The position numbers and the translations under genes are program-made. Below the pieces are notes generated by a model. It did no database searches. It had not been told where the DNA came from and saw nothing but the letters and a program-made list of their open reading frames with translations. Shown here piece after piece: positions 1 to 8,024 of a stretch of DNA of 34,915 nucleotides (positions are counted from its first letter, which is position 1; each line of letters starts with the position of its first letter). This DNA comes from Nitrospirota bacterium (lineage in GTDB: Bacteria; Nitrospinota_A; UBA7883; JAJRTC01): contig JAJRTC010000254.1 in NCBI GenBank assembly GCA_024278445.1, positions 1-34,915 on the forward strand. Direction: 5' to 3'.

Positions 1-45
1 AGGAATATTACCGCCTGACGATTCAGCAATTTTCTCTGGTGTCAT
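1..45 (-). CDS. Start of a truncated gene in the polysaccharide operon
   Basis: An ATG at 45-43 on the minus strand opens a frame (MTPEKIAESS...) that stays open to the window edge. It overlaps the TGA stop of the CpsB-type phosphatase gene as ATGA, the usual sign of translational coupling. Only 15 codons are present, so the product cannot be identified. Its position makes a polysaccharide synthesis or assembly protein likely, which is inference from context. Confidence 0.5.
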   Translation of the reverse strand, partial: MTPEKIAESSGGNIP

Positions 46-770
46 AATCTCTTAACCCCATGGATCAAATCTCCCGGTGCCTTCGTAACCATTTCACGCG
101 CCGCAGTTTCACCAACGATGTCGGACGCTACTTTCATACCACTTCTCAGGTTTGGATATCTTTCTGTCAGGTTGTGGCAGTCACTGGCCAAAAAGGTGAC
201 CTGATTAGTTTTGAGCAGATCGCAGGCGGCCTTAAAAACGGTGGCCCCAAAATCGCCCATCAGGCTTCCACAATTTATTTGTAACAAACAACCTGATTCG
301 ATATAGGGTTTGATTTTGCTTATATCGTTTTGTATTTCATAATTACGTTCAGGGTGGGCCAGAATGGGCTGAATGTTTTTTGAAACGAGCCGGCTCACCA
401 GTTGGTCACCACCAAAAGGCAGGTTAAAGGGTGGCAAGTCCATAAGAAAAGCCTTTCGTCCCTCCCAACTGCCGATCCAGGGCATATCATCATATTCCAC
501 AAACTTTAAAATAGCGTGGCTTATCATAACCTCTGCGGACAAATGAAGCCGTATGGCTATCCCTGCGTCATCAACCGCCTTTTGTAGCAGAGAGAAGGCG
601 GCTTTAGCACCATTTACAGATTCTTCATAATGGCCCTCACTTAGGTGGGGTGTGAGAACCTGGTCGGTAACACCATCGGCTACTACCAGATGAAGAAGTT
701 TTAGCGCCTCGAACATATCTTTTGCGCCGTCATCTACGGCAGGCAATATGTGGCTATGAATGTCTATCAT
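42..770 (-). CDS. cpsB: CpsB/YwqE-type PHP-domain tyrosine-protein phosphatase
   Basis: This 242-aa protein has the hallmarks of the manganese-dependent PHP phosphatases (CpsB/Wzb/YwqE group) that remove phosphate from the tyrosine tail of the capsule chain-length kinase. The N-terminal metal motif is DIHSHILP (H5, H7), followed by a TPHL motif, the LAHPERN motif near residue 140 and ASDCHN near residue 197, which together form the usual metal site. The length matches the family. It lies 51 bp downstream of the Wzc-like kinase, its probable substrate, in the same transcription direction. Its stop overlaps the start of the next, truncated gene. The family assignment is confident; the role in polymer length control is inferred from family and context. 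Confidence 0.9.
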   Translation of the reverse strand: MIDIHSHILPAVDDGAKDMFEALKLLHLVVADGVTDQVLTPHLSEGHYEESVNGAKAAFSLLQKAVDDAGIAIRLHLSAEVMISHAILKFVEYDDMPWIGSWEGRKAFLMDLPPFNLPFGGDQLVSRLVSKNIQPILAHPERNYEIQNDISKIKPYIESGCLLQINCGSLMGDFGATVFKAACDLLKTNQVTFLASDCHNLTERYPNLRSGMKVASDIVGETAAREMVTKAPGDLIHGVKRL

Positions 771-821
771 ATGCGCCTCTTCTAAGTGCCGCGATGTTGG
801 TTAGAAAAAACGTTCAGGGAT

Positions 822-3107
822 TTAAGCCTCGGCGCTGTTTCCAGCTTTGACCCCGGTAGCATAATACTTCCCGTAATAGTAGTCGCCATAGCCGTTCATA
901 GACTTGGTGTTGGCATGCGACAAAACAACACCAAGCGGCTTGATATGTGAATTGTGCAATCGTTTAAGAGTGCCCTGCGCTACGTTGTGCTTGCACCAGT
1001 CTACCCTGACCACCATTATTAACGCATCAACTAACTGCCCTAAAACCAGGACATCGCTAAAAAGAAAAACCGGCGGAGTATCGATAATCACATACTCAAA
1101 CCGTGCTTTAAGGTCATCAAGCGCATGTTTAAATTTTTTTGAAGAGACAAATTCGAGCGGGTTTGGAGGTATTGTACCACAGGTGATAAAGCTTAAATTC
1201 CTTTTATGATGTTTTCGTATCACCTGTTCCGCCGTCGCCTGCCCGGACACAAACTGTGTGATGCCTCTTTTCTCATCAAGCCCCATTGTTTTCGCTACGC
1301 TCGGATTACGCAAATCCGCTTCCAGCAAAAGAGTTGGGCCAAGCTGGCTGAACGACATCGCCAACTCACAACTTAAAGTGGTTTTACCTTCATTTGGCAC
1401 AGAGGAAGTGACCAGTAATGTTTTAGGGGGAGCGTCAATATTTGAAAAAAGCATACTTGTGCGAATATTGTTTATAGCTTCAATAAACATCTGCCCGGAC
1501 ATGGAAACAGAGCCGTCGCCAGCCAGAGTTTTCTTAAGGTCTTTATTGCCGATTAATGGCGCCATCCCAAGCACGGGTAGGGCAAGCTTTCTCTCGATAT
1601 CATCATGCCCTTTAAAAGTATTGTCCAGCCGCTCCTTCAATAAGGCTAAAAAGAAACCAAGCAGAAGCCCGCCAAAAAGAGAGGCGATAATAATCAGTTT
1701 CTTTTTCGGTTTAAATGGCTTCGTTGGGCGTTTGGCACTATCGACAATCTGAATGTTAGTGACCTTACTATCCTCGGTCATGTTGGTTTCTTTAAAGCGG
1801 GTGAGAAACATTTCGTAAAGATTGCGGTTTGCTTCCACATCCCGCTCCATCTTCGCAAGCTGAAATCCCTTCCCCTTTAACTGCCTTATTTCTGTTTCCT
1901 GTTTTTCATATATACTTCTCAGTTTCCGTTCATTTTCAGCCGCCACTTCATATTCTCTTCTTATACCTTCTACAACCTTGCCAACTTCCGATTGCAAACG
2001 CTTTATCGCTTCATTAAGGTCGGACTTGGCGGCAATCATCTTTGGATGTTTGTCACCATAGCGTTCAGACAACTCTGCCACATGCCTGCCAAGCTTTGAT
2101 TCTTCCTCTTTGAGTTTTTGTACAAGCAGGTTTTGTAATACCGAGCGGAGAGAATCTACCCCTTTTTTATTTCGTTGGGCAACCAGCAACTGGTTGTAAC
2201 GGCTCTCAGCTTCGGCCAGGTAGATTTGAGCCCCAACAAGTTCCTGAGTGATTTTGGAAAGCTTGCCCCTTATAATTTCCTGGCTGTTTTTCGTATCAAC
2301 AACCCCTTCCTTCGTCTGAAACTCAAGCAGGGCGTTTTCAGAGTCAACCAGTTTCTGGCGCAGATCGGCAAGCCTGTCCGTCAGCCAGGAAGTGGCCTGT
2401 TTTACAACAAAAAGTTTTGAATCAAGATTTCTTTCTACATAAGCCGTCACCACGGCATTGGCTATATCAGCCGCCAACTGCGCCGTTGGAGCCTCGTAAC
2501 TTACAAGCACAATCTGGCTTTTTTCCTCCCCGCCAATAGACAGATGCGTTTGAAAATAGGTGGTAAGCTCTTCCTGATACTCATCCGCTGTCAAAACAGG
2601 CTTATTACCGGAAAAAACACCTCCGGCAAAATCAACGTTTTGCCATTCAGCCGGAAGCCACTTTACAAGTTTGTCAAAACTGAATTTGCTGTTTTCATAG
2701 TCGGCAATAAAATCAGGGTTTTTATCAAGCGCAAGCTTTTTAATCACCGCTTCCGTAACCGACCTGCTACCGATAATTTCGTATTGCGTTTCATAGAAAA
2801 ACATGATGTTAGAAGCCGCTTGTAAAGGGTCTAACGAAACAATTTTCGGCGCATCGGGTTCAACCAGCAGTTTAACCTCGGCTTTATAAACAGGACTTGC
2901 GGAAAAAGCGGTGAGCCCGCCAATAAGGCCCGCCAGAATTGTTAAAGCGAGAATAGACCAGATGTGGTTTTTTGTTATTTTCCAATATTCGGCAAGGTCG
3001 AACTCATCGTTATCCGCGCCACTAAACGTTGAATTGTGAGGCGAAGCATGCATACCCATTACATCATGTTGAACTTGGTTAGTTCCCGTATTTTTATTTT
3101 GTATCAT
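822..3107 (-). CDS. wzc: Wzc-like polysaccharide co-polymerase with C-terminal tyrosine autokinase
   Basis: A 761-aa inner-membrane protein of the PCP-2a class. A first membrane segment lies near residues 50-70, followed by a Wzz domain and a long periplasmic coiled-coil stretch (about 240-430). A second membrane helix is at about 470-490, and a cytoplasmic BY-kinase domain follows. The kinase has Walker A (SVPNEGKTT, about 569-577), Walker A' (LLLEADLRNP, about 593-602) and Walker B (VIIDTPP, about 673-679). A tyrosine-rich tail (YGDYYYGKYY, about 740-749) is the expected autophosphorylation cluster. It should control polymerisation and export of an extracellular polysaccharide together with the Wza-like protein upstream and the CpsB phosphatase downstream. 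It is a fused kinase, as is typical of Gram-negatives. No strong Shine-Dalgarno is seen before the ATG. Confidence 0.93.
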   Translation of the reverse strand: MIQNKNTGTNQVQHDVMGMHASPHNSTFSGADNDEFDLAEYWKITKNHIWSILALTILAGLIGGLTAFSASPVYKAEVKLLVEPDAPKIVSLDPLQAASNIMFFYETQYEIIGSRSVTEAVIKKLALDKNPDFIADYENSKFSFDKLVKWLPAEWQNVDFAGGVFSGNKPVLTADEYQEELTTYFQTHLSIGGEEKSQIVLVSYEAPTAQLAADIANAVVTAYVERNLDSKLFVVKQATSWLTDRLADLRQKLVDSENALLEFQTKEGVVDTKNSQEIIRGKLSKITQELVGAQIYLAEAESRYNQLLVAQRNKKGVDSLRSVLQNLLVQKLKEEESKLGRHVAELSERYGDKHPKMIAAKSDLNEAIKRLQSEVGKVVEGIRREYEVAAENERKLRSIYEKQETEIRQLKGKGFQLAKMERDVEANRNLYEMFLTRFKETNMTEDSKVTNIQIVDSAKRPTKPFKPKKKLIIIASLFGGLLLGFFLALLKERLDNTFKGHDDIERKLALPVLGMAPLIGNKDLKKTLAGDGSVSMSGQMFIEAINNIRTSMLFSNIDAPPKTLLVTSSVPNEGKTTLSCELAMSFSQLGPTLLLEADLRNPSVAKTMGLDEKRGITQFVSGQATAEQVIRKHHKRNLSFITCGTIPPNPLEFVSSKKFKHALDDLKARFEYVIIDTPPVFLFSDVLVLGQLVDALIMVVRVDWCKHNVAQGTLKRLHNSHIKPLGVVLSHANTKSMNGYGDYYYGKYYATGVKAGNSAEA

Positions 3108-3117
3108 GAAACTTTTA

Positions 3118-3678
3118 CTAGAAGAGACTCTCGCCTACAAACATCACGTCGCCAGGCAGAACCGGATCTTCCAACTTTACTTTATCAGTGGCGTCACCCG
3201 CACCCTCATGCGCCAGGGTTATCTTTTTTTCAGAAGCCCTGGGAGTGAACCCGCCAGCCAAAGCTATCGCCTTTTGAACCGTAAGGCCATGCACGAAGTT
3301 GAACCCTCCAGGTTTTCTCACCTCGCCGTAAACATAAAACAGACGATATTCAAGAATAGAAACAACTACCTCAGGTTTTTTAAGATAACCATCCAGTAAA
3401 AACCCGGCCAGGCGCTGTTCCAGTTTTTTTGAAGTAAGCCCATTGGCGCTAACCTCCCCCAGCAATGGAAAGGAAATAGTACCATTACTGGCAACGCGCA
3501 CCTTCTCAAGGCTTAGCTCTTCTTCACCAAAAACGGTTATGGATAACAAATCCCCGCTTCCTATCAGGTATTCGTTAGAGCCATCATCGGCCATAGAAAC
3601 AGGTGGGGAAAACAGCACAAGCGCAAACAACAAGAACAAAAATCTCTGTTTTCGCACCAAGGAACTAAAAATGCTCAT
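3118..3678 (-). CDS. wza: Wza-like polysaccharide export protein
   Basis: Periplasmic/outer-membrane polysaccharide export protein of the Wza/KpsD type. I start it at the ATG at 3678 (MSIFSSLVRKQRF...), giving 186 aa and placing a clean signal peptide at the N terminus. The track ORF begins 25 codons earlier at a TTG inside the end of the preceding gene and would bury the signal peptide. The Poly_export domain begins right after the signal peptide (EYLIGSGDLLSITVFGEEEL), and a SLBB-like segment follows around YVYGEVRKPGGF. It is shorter than E. coli Wza (about 380 aa), as in many Gammaproteobacterial and Deltaproteobacterial EpsA/Wza homologues with a single SLBB domain. It lies 10 bp from wzc. 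No lipobox cysteine is obvious. Confidence 0.88.
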   Translation of the reverse strand: MSIFSSLVRKQRFLFLLFALVLFSPPVSMADDGSNEYLIGSGDLLSITVFGEEELSLEKVRVASNGTISFPLLGEVSANGLTSKKLEQRLAGFLLDGYLKKPEVVVSILEYRLFYVYGEVRKPGGFNFVHGLTVQKAIALAGGFTPRASEKKITLAHEGAGDATDKVKLEDPVLPGDVMFVGESLF

Positions 3679-3736
3679 AGATTTAACCGCAATGGCCTCA
3701 CCCTCGACAAACAGGTGAACAGGGGCACCGGCAGGT

Positions 3737-4930
3737 TTAATCCTTGTTAACAAGAGTTACTTTTAATAAGAACGTATTTGCGACATAGTCCAACCCGGCG
3801 GCAGTTGAATCGCGACTATTATATTGATATTTGGCACCTAGTCTCAGCCACTCCCGCAGACGATATTCAAGTTCCAGGCTGGTATTGAAGTAGTCCTCCG
3901 TCTGATCGATACCGCCATAATCGACCTTATGAATGGCGGCATCGGCATATGAGATGAATTGGTCGGTAAACGAGTGTTTCCAATAAAGCGAAACGGTATC
4001 TCTAACATAATAGCTAGGATTAACCGCCACAGATTCATCGTAAGGAACCTCGTCTGTTCTTCTCGACGCTTCCAGAGTTATATGGCTATACGGTTTTGGT
4101 TCCCAAAGAACGGATACAAAGTAGCTTCCACCCTCGAAATCTTCAAGATACTCTTCATCCATGTCCTTCGTGTGATAGCCGACTTTAATTTCACCAGTGG
4201 TTTTGGCGGTCGCTTCCCACCTTACACCCGCGAGAGAAAATGTCTCGGTACTATCGAGGTTTATGGATGCGTCGTTAACATAGTCAACGGTTACATAGGT
4301 TCCTTCAAGCAATAAGGAAGTTTTAGAGCTTAGGTTGTAGTACAAGGTAATTGTTCCGCCGGCTCTCTCACGGTCGCGTTCGTCTTGCCCGTTGTTGGTA
4401 TATTTACGATCAAGAAAACTGCCGGAAACCTCAATTTGCGCAGTGCTGGTCCGGCGGCCATAGGTAACTTTTGCCTCAGCCGATCCCTGCTCCCAGGTAT
4501 CCAACTCACGCGGGGTACCTCCCCTGGAACCTGCGACACCACGATTTTCGTGCGACCACATATAACCTGCATCCAGAGTTACATCGAGCCTGCGTGTTAG
4601 ATCCAGCAAGAGTTCCGCATCCAGACGGTTATCGTTATAGTCCTCAGTGCTGTATGTATCGAATGAGGTAAACTCCCCAATGTAAGTAAAATCAAGGCTA
4701 TGTTTCCCAAACAGTGCCTTATAGAGGAGGGACGGGGCAATTACGAGAGCGTCGTCGCTGGTTTCATTCCCATCAGACATAAAGACGTTGTCTGTGTTTG
4801 CATACCCAACAGAAAGCGCAGGATAAAAGCCTGGGTCAAGCTCTTCTTCCGCAGTAGCATTAGAGTAAGAAAAACAAAGAATAACAGCCAGGAGAGGCAG
4901 GAGAGAACGCAATTTAACTCTATTATTCAT
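3737..4930 (-). CDS. Outer-membrane beta-barrel protein of the exopolysaccharide operon
   Basis: A 397-aa protein with a signal peptide (LLPLLAVILCFSYSNATAEE) followed by regular alternating, aromatic-rich beta strands with short turns, ending in strand-like LLKVTLVNKD. It resembles the BBP2/DUF2320-type putative beta-barrel porins found in exopolysaccharide clusters that also encode exosortase or PEP-CTERM functions. A likely role is an outer-membrane conduit or accessory factor for polymer secretion beside the Wza-like protein, but no substrate can be read from sequence. Its end overlaps the track start of the Wza ORF but not the start chosen here. A small hairpin (GGCGTT/AACGCC, 4949-4970) lies in its leader. 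Confidence 0.75.
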   Translation of the reverse strand: MNNRVKLRSLLPLLAVILCFSYSNATAEEELDPGFYPALSVGYANTDNVFMSDGNETSDDALVIAPSLLYKALFGKHSLDFTYIGEFTSFDTYSTEDYNDNRLDAELLLDLTRRLDVTLDAGYMWSHENRGVAGSRGGTPRELDTWEQGSAEAKVTYGRRTSTAQIEVSGSFLDRKYTNNGQDERDRERAGGTITLYYNLSSKTSLLLEGTYVTVDYVNDASINLDSTETFSLAGVRWEATAKTTGEIKVGYHTKDMDEEYLEDFEGGSYFVSVLWEPKPYSHITLEASRRTDEVPYDESVAVNPSYYVRDTVSLYWKHSFTDQFISYADAAIHKVDYGGIDQTEDYFNTSLELEYRLREWLRLGAKYQYNSRDSTAAGLDYVANTFLLKVTLVNKD

Positions 4931-5052
4931 AACTTGATGTTTCGACGGCGTTTTTATGACGCAACGCCAATCTACTATCCCCTCAATTAGTTGAATTAGT
5001 TTTAATGTTATACTAATTTTAAATATAAAACAAATTTTTGCAAACCTGATGT

Positions 5053-5082
5053 TTTGGCTGAGCCAAACGTCTGAATATTCAG
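5053..5082 (-). terminator. Two adjacent palindromes after the small secreted protein gene
   Basis: Two short palindromes follow the stop of the 142-aa gene when read on the minus strand: CTGAATATTCAG (about 5070-5081) and TTTGGCTCAGCCAAA (about 5051-5065). They could form an attenuating hairpin between this gene and the beta-barrel gene. There is no long U tract, so complete termination is not supported. Confidence 0.35.
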
Positions 5083-5105
5083 CTCAACCAAACAAAATAG
5101 CAGAA

Positions 5106-5534
5106 TCAGGATGGGCTCAGGTCACCACCACCACCGTTACCGCCATCAGGTACGCTGGACGGAACGGTTCTGCCGATAGCAAAGCCGGCGGCTGTCGCTT
5201 CCGTAATAAGAGCAGGGTCGGCTCCCGCTAAAATGGCACATCTGACGGCCACTTCTTCTTCTGCTCCTTTTTCCAGAGCGGCAACAACGATTGGAACCGC
5301 GTTGTCAGGATACATTTCTATAGCCGTTCTGATTATCTCACAGGTTTTTTCCGGAGCCAGATAGCTGGCCTCAGCGGCGACCTCTTCTATGGTTTTGCCT
5401 TCTGCCATGCCATTTTCTAGAACGGTTTTGACAGGAAGCTTAGCCTCCAGGTCTTCCTTGATACCGGCAAACGCAGGGGTAGAAACCCACGCCACCAACA
5501 AAAACAGTGATAATACAATTACTTTGTTTTTCAT
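5106..5534 (-). CDS. Small secreted protein of unknown function in the polysaccharide operon
   Basis: A 142-aa protein with a clear signal peptide (MKNKVIVLSLFLLVAWVSTPAFA) and a mature part that looks entirely alpha-helical and acidic. It contains two cysteines (EKTCEI, AVRCAI) and a Gly/Pro/Ser tail (PDGGNGGGGDLSPS). The start is supported by GGAGGTAAAAGGGAG just upstream of the ATG. I do not recognise a named domain. The position between the sugar transferase and the beta-barrel export protein suggests a periplasmic or surface accessory of polysaccharide production, which is inference only. Confidence 0.75.
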   Translation of the reverse strand: MKNKVIVLSLFLLVAWVSTPAFAGIKEDLEAKLPVKTVLENGMAEGKTIEEVAAEASYLAPEKTCEIIRTAIEMYPDNAVPIVVAALEKGAEEEVAVRCAILAGADPALITEATAAGFAIGRTVPSSVPDGGNGGGGDLSPS

Positions 5535-5647
5535 TTTCTCCCTTTTACCTCCAACAGCATGAACGACACTATATGTATTCTCAATCAGACTAACTGTTAA
5601 TACCTTAAATTACAATTTTATTATCATAAACAGAGAAAATGCTTTTC

Positions 5648-7105
5648 TCAATATGCCTTTTTAGAAACCAGAGTGTATGTTGTCTTAAAAAGTATTTTAA
5701 GATCCAGCATGATTGACCAGTTGTTTATGTAGTCCAGGTCATACTGAATACGCTCCTGCATTTTGTCTATAGTCTCAGTCTCGCCACGGCATCCGTTAAC
5801 CTGCGCCAAGCCGGTCATTCCTGGTTTTATCCTGTGCCTCGCAAAATATGAACTTATTTTTTGTGAATAATAATTGTCATGCGCAACGGCATGCGGACGC
5901 GGGCCGACAAGAGACATTTTTCCTTCCAGCACGTTAAACAACTGAGGCAGTTCGTCAATACTGGTAGACCTTATGAAGCGGCCCACCGCAGTCACCCTGG
6001 GGTCGCCAGCCACAGCTTGAGTTGTTACGTTCGAGTTTTCTTTATGAAGACGCATACTCCTGAACTTGTAAACTTCAAACACAGACCCGTTCCAGCCCTG
6101 ACGTTTCTGTTTGAACATAACAGGCCCGGGAGATGAAAGTTTAACGGCGATGACCGTTGCAAGCATTATCGGGCTGAAAACAAGAATCGCCACACTGGCC
6201 AACACCCTGTCCAGAACTGATTTGGCAAATTGGGACGCACCAATAAGAGGAGTTTCCGAAAGTGCCAATACGGGCACGCCGGCGATTTCTTTTATATTGT
6301 GATTAACCAGTATCATGCCAAAAAGGTCTGGTGCCCAATTCACATTAACGTTTTTACTGAGAAGCTCAAGATAGAGCGTTTCAATTTTGGCAGACGCGCT
6401 GATAGGCATGGCTATATACACAGTTTCTATATCGAACTTTTCAAGCAGAGCGCCGATATCGGCAACCGACCCCAGCACGGGCGCGTTATCAACGTCCCAA
6501 CCGGACAAAGCCTGCTCGTCATCATCCACGACACCGACGATTTGAATAGGCAACCACGGGTTGCTGTTTATGCTACCGGCAAGAAACCTGCCTAAATTAC
6601 CGGCCCCCACAAGCAATGCAGGGGTTGTGTTCTTCTGGGAAGATCGAAAGTTTTTTAGTAAAAGCGGAAAAATAATGTGAGCCGCCAGTTGTAAAAGAAA
6701 ACATGACACGGCCCATGTAAGAATTATTTGCCGTGAATAGATCGTCGATGTCTTGGTGATAAAACCTATAAGTACAAGGCCGATGACAACGGCACCCCAA
6801 GCTTTAACGAGCTTGACAAAAACACCATAATTATCGGTATACCTTCTGTAAAGTCCTAAGCTGTTGTAAACGATCCACATCAATAACAGCGTGGCCACCA
6901 GCAGGATGCGGTAGTGGAAGTCAAACTCGTTGCCCCTTGCAAGCGTAAGAACGTAAAGCAAGCCGGACGCGATAAAGGCGTCTATCAATAGCTGAAACCA
7001 AAACAGTAAAGTGCTATGCTTCTGCAAAATGCTATGGCTACGGGAATAGGAAGGCGAATCGCCACGGGTGGCACGCCCCTGATTTAATTTGGTATTACCC
7101 AGCAC
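5648..7105 (-). CDS. Polyprenyl-phosphate sugar phosphotransferase (WcaJ/WbaP type)
   Basis: This 485-aa membrane enzyme should start repeat-unit synthesis by transferring a sugar-1-phosphate to undecaprenyl phosphate. Four or five N-terminal membrane helices occupy about 33-150, and a Rossmann-like domain (VGAGNLGRF, about 166-174) follows. A further helix near 300 leads into the catalytic bacterial sugar transferase domain with KFRSM (347-351), DELPQL (384-389), GPRP (401-404) and KPGMTG (427-432). Length and order match the WcaJ-like family (exopolysaccharide polyprenyl glycosylphosphotransferase). The start is GTG with a GGAG Shine-Dalgarno 8 bases upstream. It is the first gene after the sigma-70-type promoter at 7230-7258. 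Glucose is a common substrate in this family but cannot be confirmed here. Confidence 0.92.
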   Translation of the reverse strand: MLGNTKLNQGRATRGDSPSYSRSHSILQKHSTLLFWFQLLIDAFIASGLLYVLTLARGNEFDFHYRILLVATLLLMWIVYNSLGLYRRYTDNYGVFVKLVKAWGAVVIGLVLIGFITKTSTIYSRQIILTWAVSCFLLQLAAHIIFPLLLKNFRSSQKNTTPALLVGAGNLGRFLAGSINSNPWLPIQIVGVVDDDEQALSGWDVDNAPVLGSVADIGALLEKFDIETVYIAMPISASAKIETLYLELLSKNVNVNWAPDLFGMILVNHNIKEIAGVPVLALSETPLIGASQFAKSVLDRVLASVAILVFSPIMLATVIAVKLSSPGPVMFKQKRQGWNGSVFEVYKFRSMRLHKENSNVTTQAVAGDPRVTAVGRFIRSTSIDELPQLFNVLEGKMSLVGPRPHAVAHDNYYSQKISSYFARHRIKPGMTGLAQVNGCRGETETIDKMQERIQYDLDYINNWSIMLDLKILFKTTYTLVSKKAY

Positions 7106-7229
7106 TGCTACTTCTCCCTCTCAACATTTGGTATTACAAAAGAGAACCGAACAACCTGACCCGAGAGCAAAACTCCTTGAACACCTTTCATGTTCAAAGC
7201 AGACAGTGTGCATGCTAATAACTCCCATC

Positions 7230-7258
7230 ATTTTATAGGCAAAACTTGAATATGTCAA
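7230..7258 (-). promoter_or_regulatory. Sigma-70-type promoter for the polysaccharide operon
   Basis: On the minus strand TTGACA (7258-7253) and TAAAAT (7235-7230) are separated by exactly 17 bases. The -35 is perfect and the -10 matches 5 of 6. Transcription would start near 7223, leaving a leader of about 118 bases before the sugar transferase GTG. The hairpin TTGAACA/TGTTCAA falls in this leader. Confidence 0.7.
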
Positions 7259-7695
7259 TTTACCTTACATTTCTTGACAAGTAGATCGTGACGAGTTCAT
7301 AAAATAACTAACTGATATTACACAGCTTGATCGCCCTACGCTCTTCTTGCATGCCATATCAAGCCTATATTATAGACACCAAAACGAGACAAATTACACG
7401 AATCTACCACAAACAAAACATTGAACAAATCTCAAGTCTGGATTCAATGCAAATTTCATGCGAAAACAAGCTTTTTCTACTATAAGCAGAAACTTTTAAG
7501 CTCTAAAACAACATTAACAAACTGTTACATTAAAAAACGCCTCCGTCATGTACCGCAGTACAGCGCAAAATGGAAGCCCGGTTCGATATATTTCATTGTT
7601 TTAACAGTATATTCTTGATCCTCGTAGCCACCTGTGACAAGCTAAATAATTGAAAGAAAAGGAGTTTTTTCCACAAGTAAAAAAAATAAATTTGC

Positions 7696-7712
7696 TGTAA
7701 AGTTTTCTGACA
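7696..7712 (+). promoter_or_regulatory. Upstream box 1, possible activator site
   Basis: TGTAAAGTTTTCTGACA is a loose inverted repeat (TGTnA...TnACA). Its left 11 bases recur exactly 99 bases downstream at 7795. It lies about 216 bases before the predicted -24/-12 transcription start, within the usual range for enhancer sites of sigma-54 activators. PEP-CTERM genes in other bacteria are known to be controlled by the PrsK/PrsR two-component system with sigma-54, so a PrsR-type site is a reasonable guess. Confidence 0.4.
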
Positions 7713-7771
7713 GTGCAATTCAAGCCCTCGAACCCATTAAGACCATAAAATTCAAATGATTAGACAATTAC

Positions 7772-7785
7772 GGACAAGAATGTCC
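7772..7785 (+). promoter_or_regulatory. Inverted repeat GGACA-agaa-TGTCC
   Basis: A perfect 5-bp inverted repeat with a 4-base spacer stands ten bases before upstream box 2. It has the shape of a dimeric regulator site. The regulator is unknown. Confidence 0.3.
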
Positions 7786-7794
7786 TAAATCTAC

Positions 7795-7811
7795 TGTAAA
7801 GTTTTTTTATG
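7795..7811 (+). promoter_or_regulatory. Upstream box 2, possible activator site
   Basis: TGTAAAGTTTT repeats the first 11 bases of box 1, preceded by similar bases (CTGTAAAG in box 1, also CTGTAAAG here). It lies about 117 bases upstream of the predicted start from the -24/-12 promoter. The right half of the box (CTGACA) is not conserved in this copy. Confidence 0.35.
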
Positions 7812-7885
7812 GCTCGGCTGAAAATGTTTTTTTGCTATATCCCTTTGCAGGTTAAATATCAATAAGTTAGCCTGAAATTATGCGA

Positions 7886-7901
7886 TGGCACGGAATATGC
7901 T
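7886..7901 (+). promoter_or_regulatory. Sigma-54-type (-24/-12) promoter for the PEP-CTERM gene
   Basis: TGGCACGGAATATGCT has the full -24 element TGGCAC and a -12 element TGCT. GG and GC are separated by exactly 10 bases, the defining spacing. The predicted start is near 7912, about 113 bases before the ATG of the fibro-slime PEP-CTERM gene. Confidence 0.75.
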
Positions 7902-7923
7902 TAGTAAGTTAGCAGGAGAGAAT

Positions 7924-7974
7924 ATGAATTTGCGTATGTGCACTAGCAGTTACGCAACACAGACGGATAGATAA
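7924..7974 (+). CDS. Possible 16-codon leader peptide
   Basis: ATG at 7924 is preceded by AGGAG with a 5-base spacing and followed by 16 sense codons (MNLRMCTSSYATQTDR) and TAA. It lies within the predicted sigma-54 transcript, only a few bases after its start, and ends 50 bases before the PEP-CTERM gene. It could be a leader peptide or chance. No product function can be given. Confidence 0.3.
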   Translation: MNLRMCTSSYATQTDR

Positions 7975-8024
7975 AGCATCATGATTTCAAATATTGGAAA
8001 CACTCTAGATAGTAAGGGGAGAAA

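Larger units (their letters stand above)
7106..8024. other. Long AT-rich divergent intergenic region with regulatory signals
   Basis: About 920 bases between the polysaccharide operon (leftward) and the PEP-CTERM gene (rightward) contain no convincing long gene; the 65-aa ORF at 7421 has no ribosome site or recognisable content. The stretch does hold a sigma-70 promoter for the left operon and two TGTAAAGTTTT boxes. It also holds a GGACA-agaa-TGTCC inverted repeat, a -24/-12 promoter and a possible 16-codon leader ORF, each listed separately. A leader hairpin TTGAACA/TGTTCAA lies at about 7174-7195. Confidence 0.7.

Noticed and set aside
7421-7618. 65-aa ORF in the long divergent intergenic region
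   Set aside because: AT-rich, no ribosome site, no domain; likely chance.
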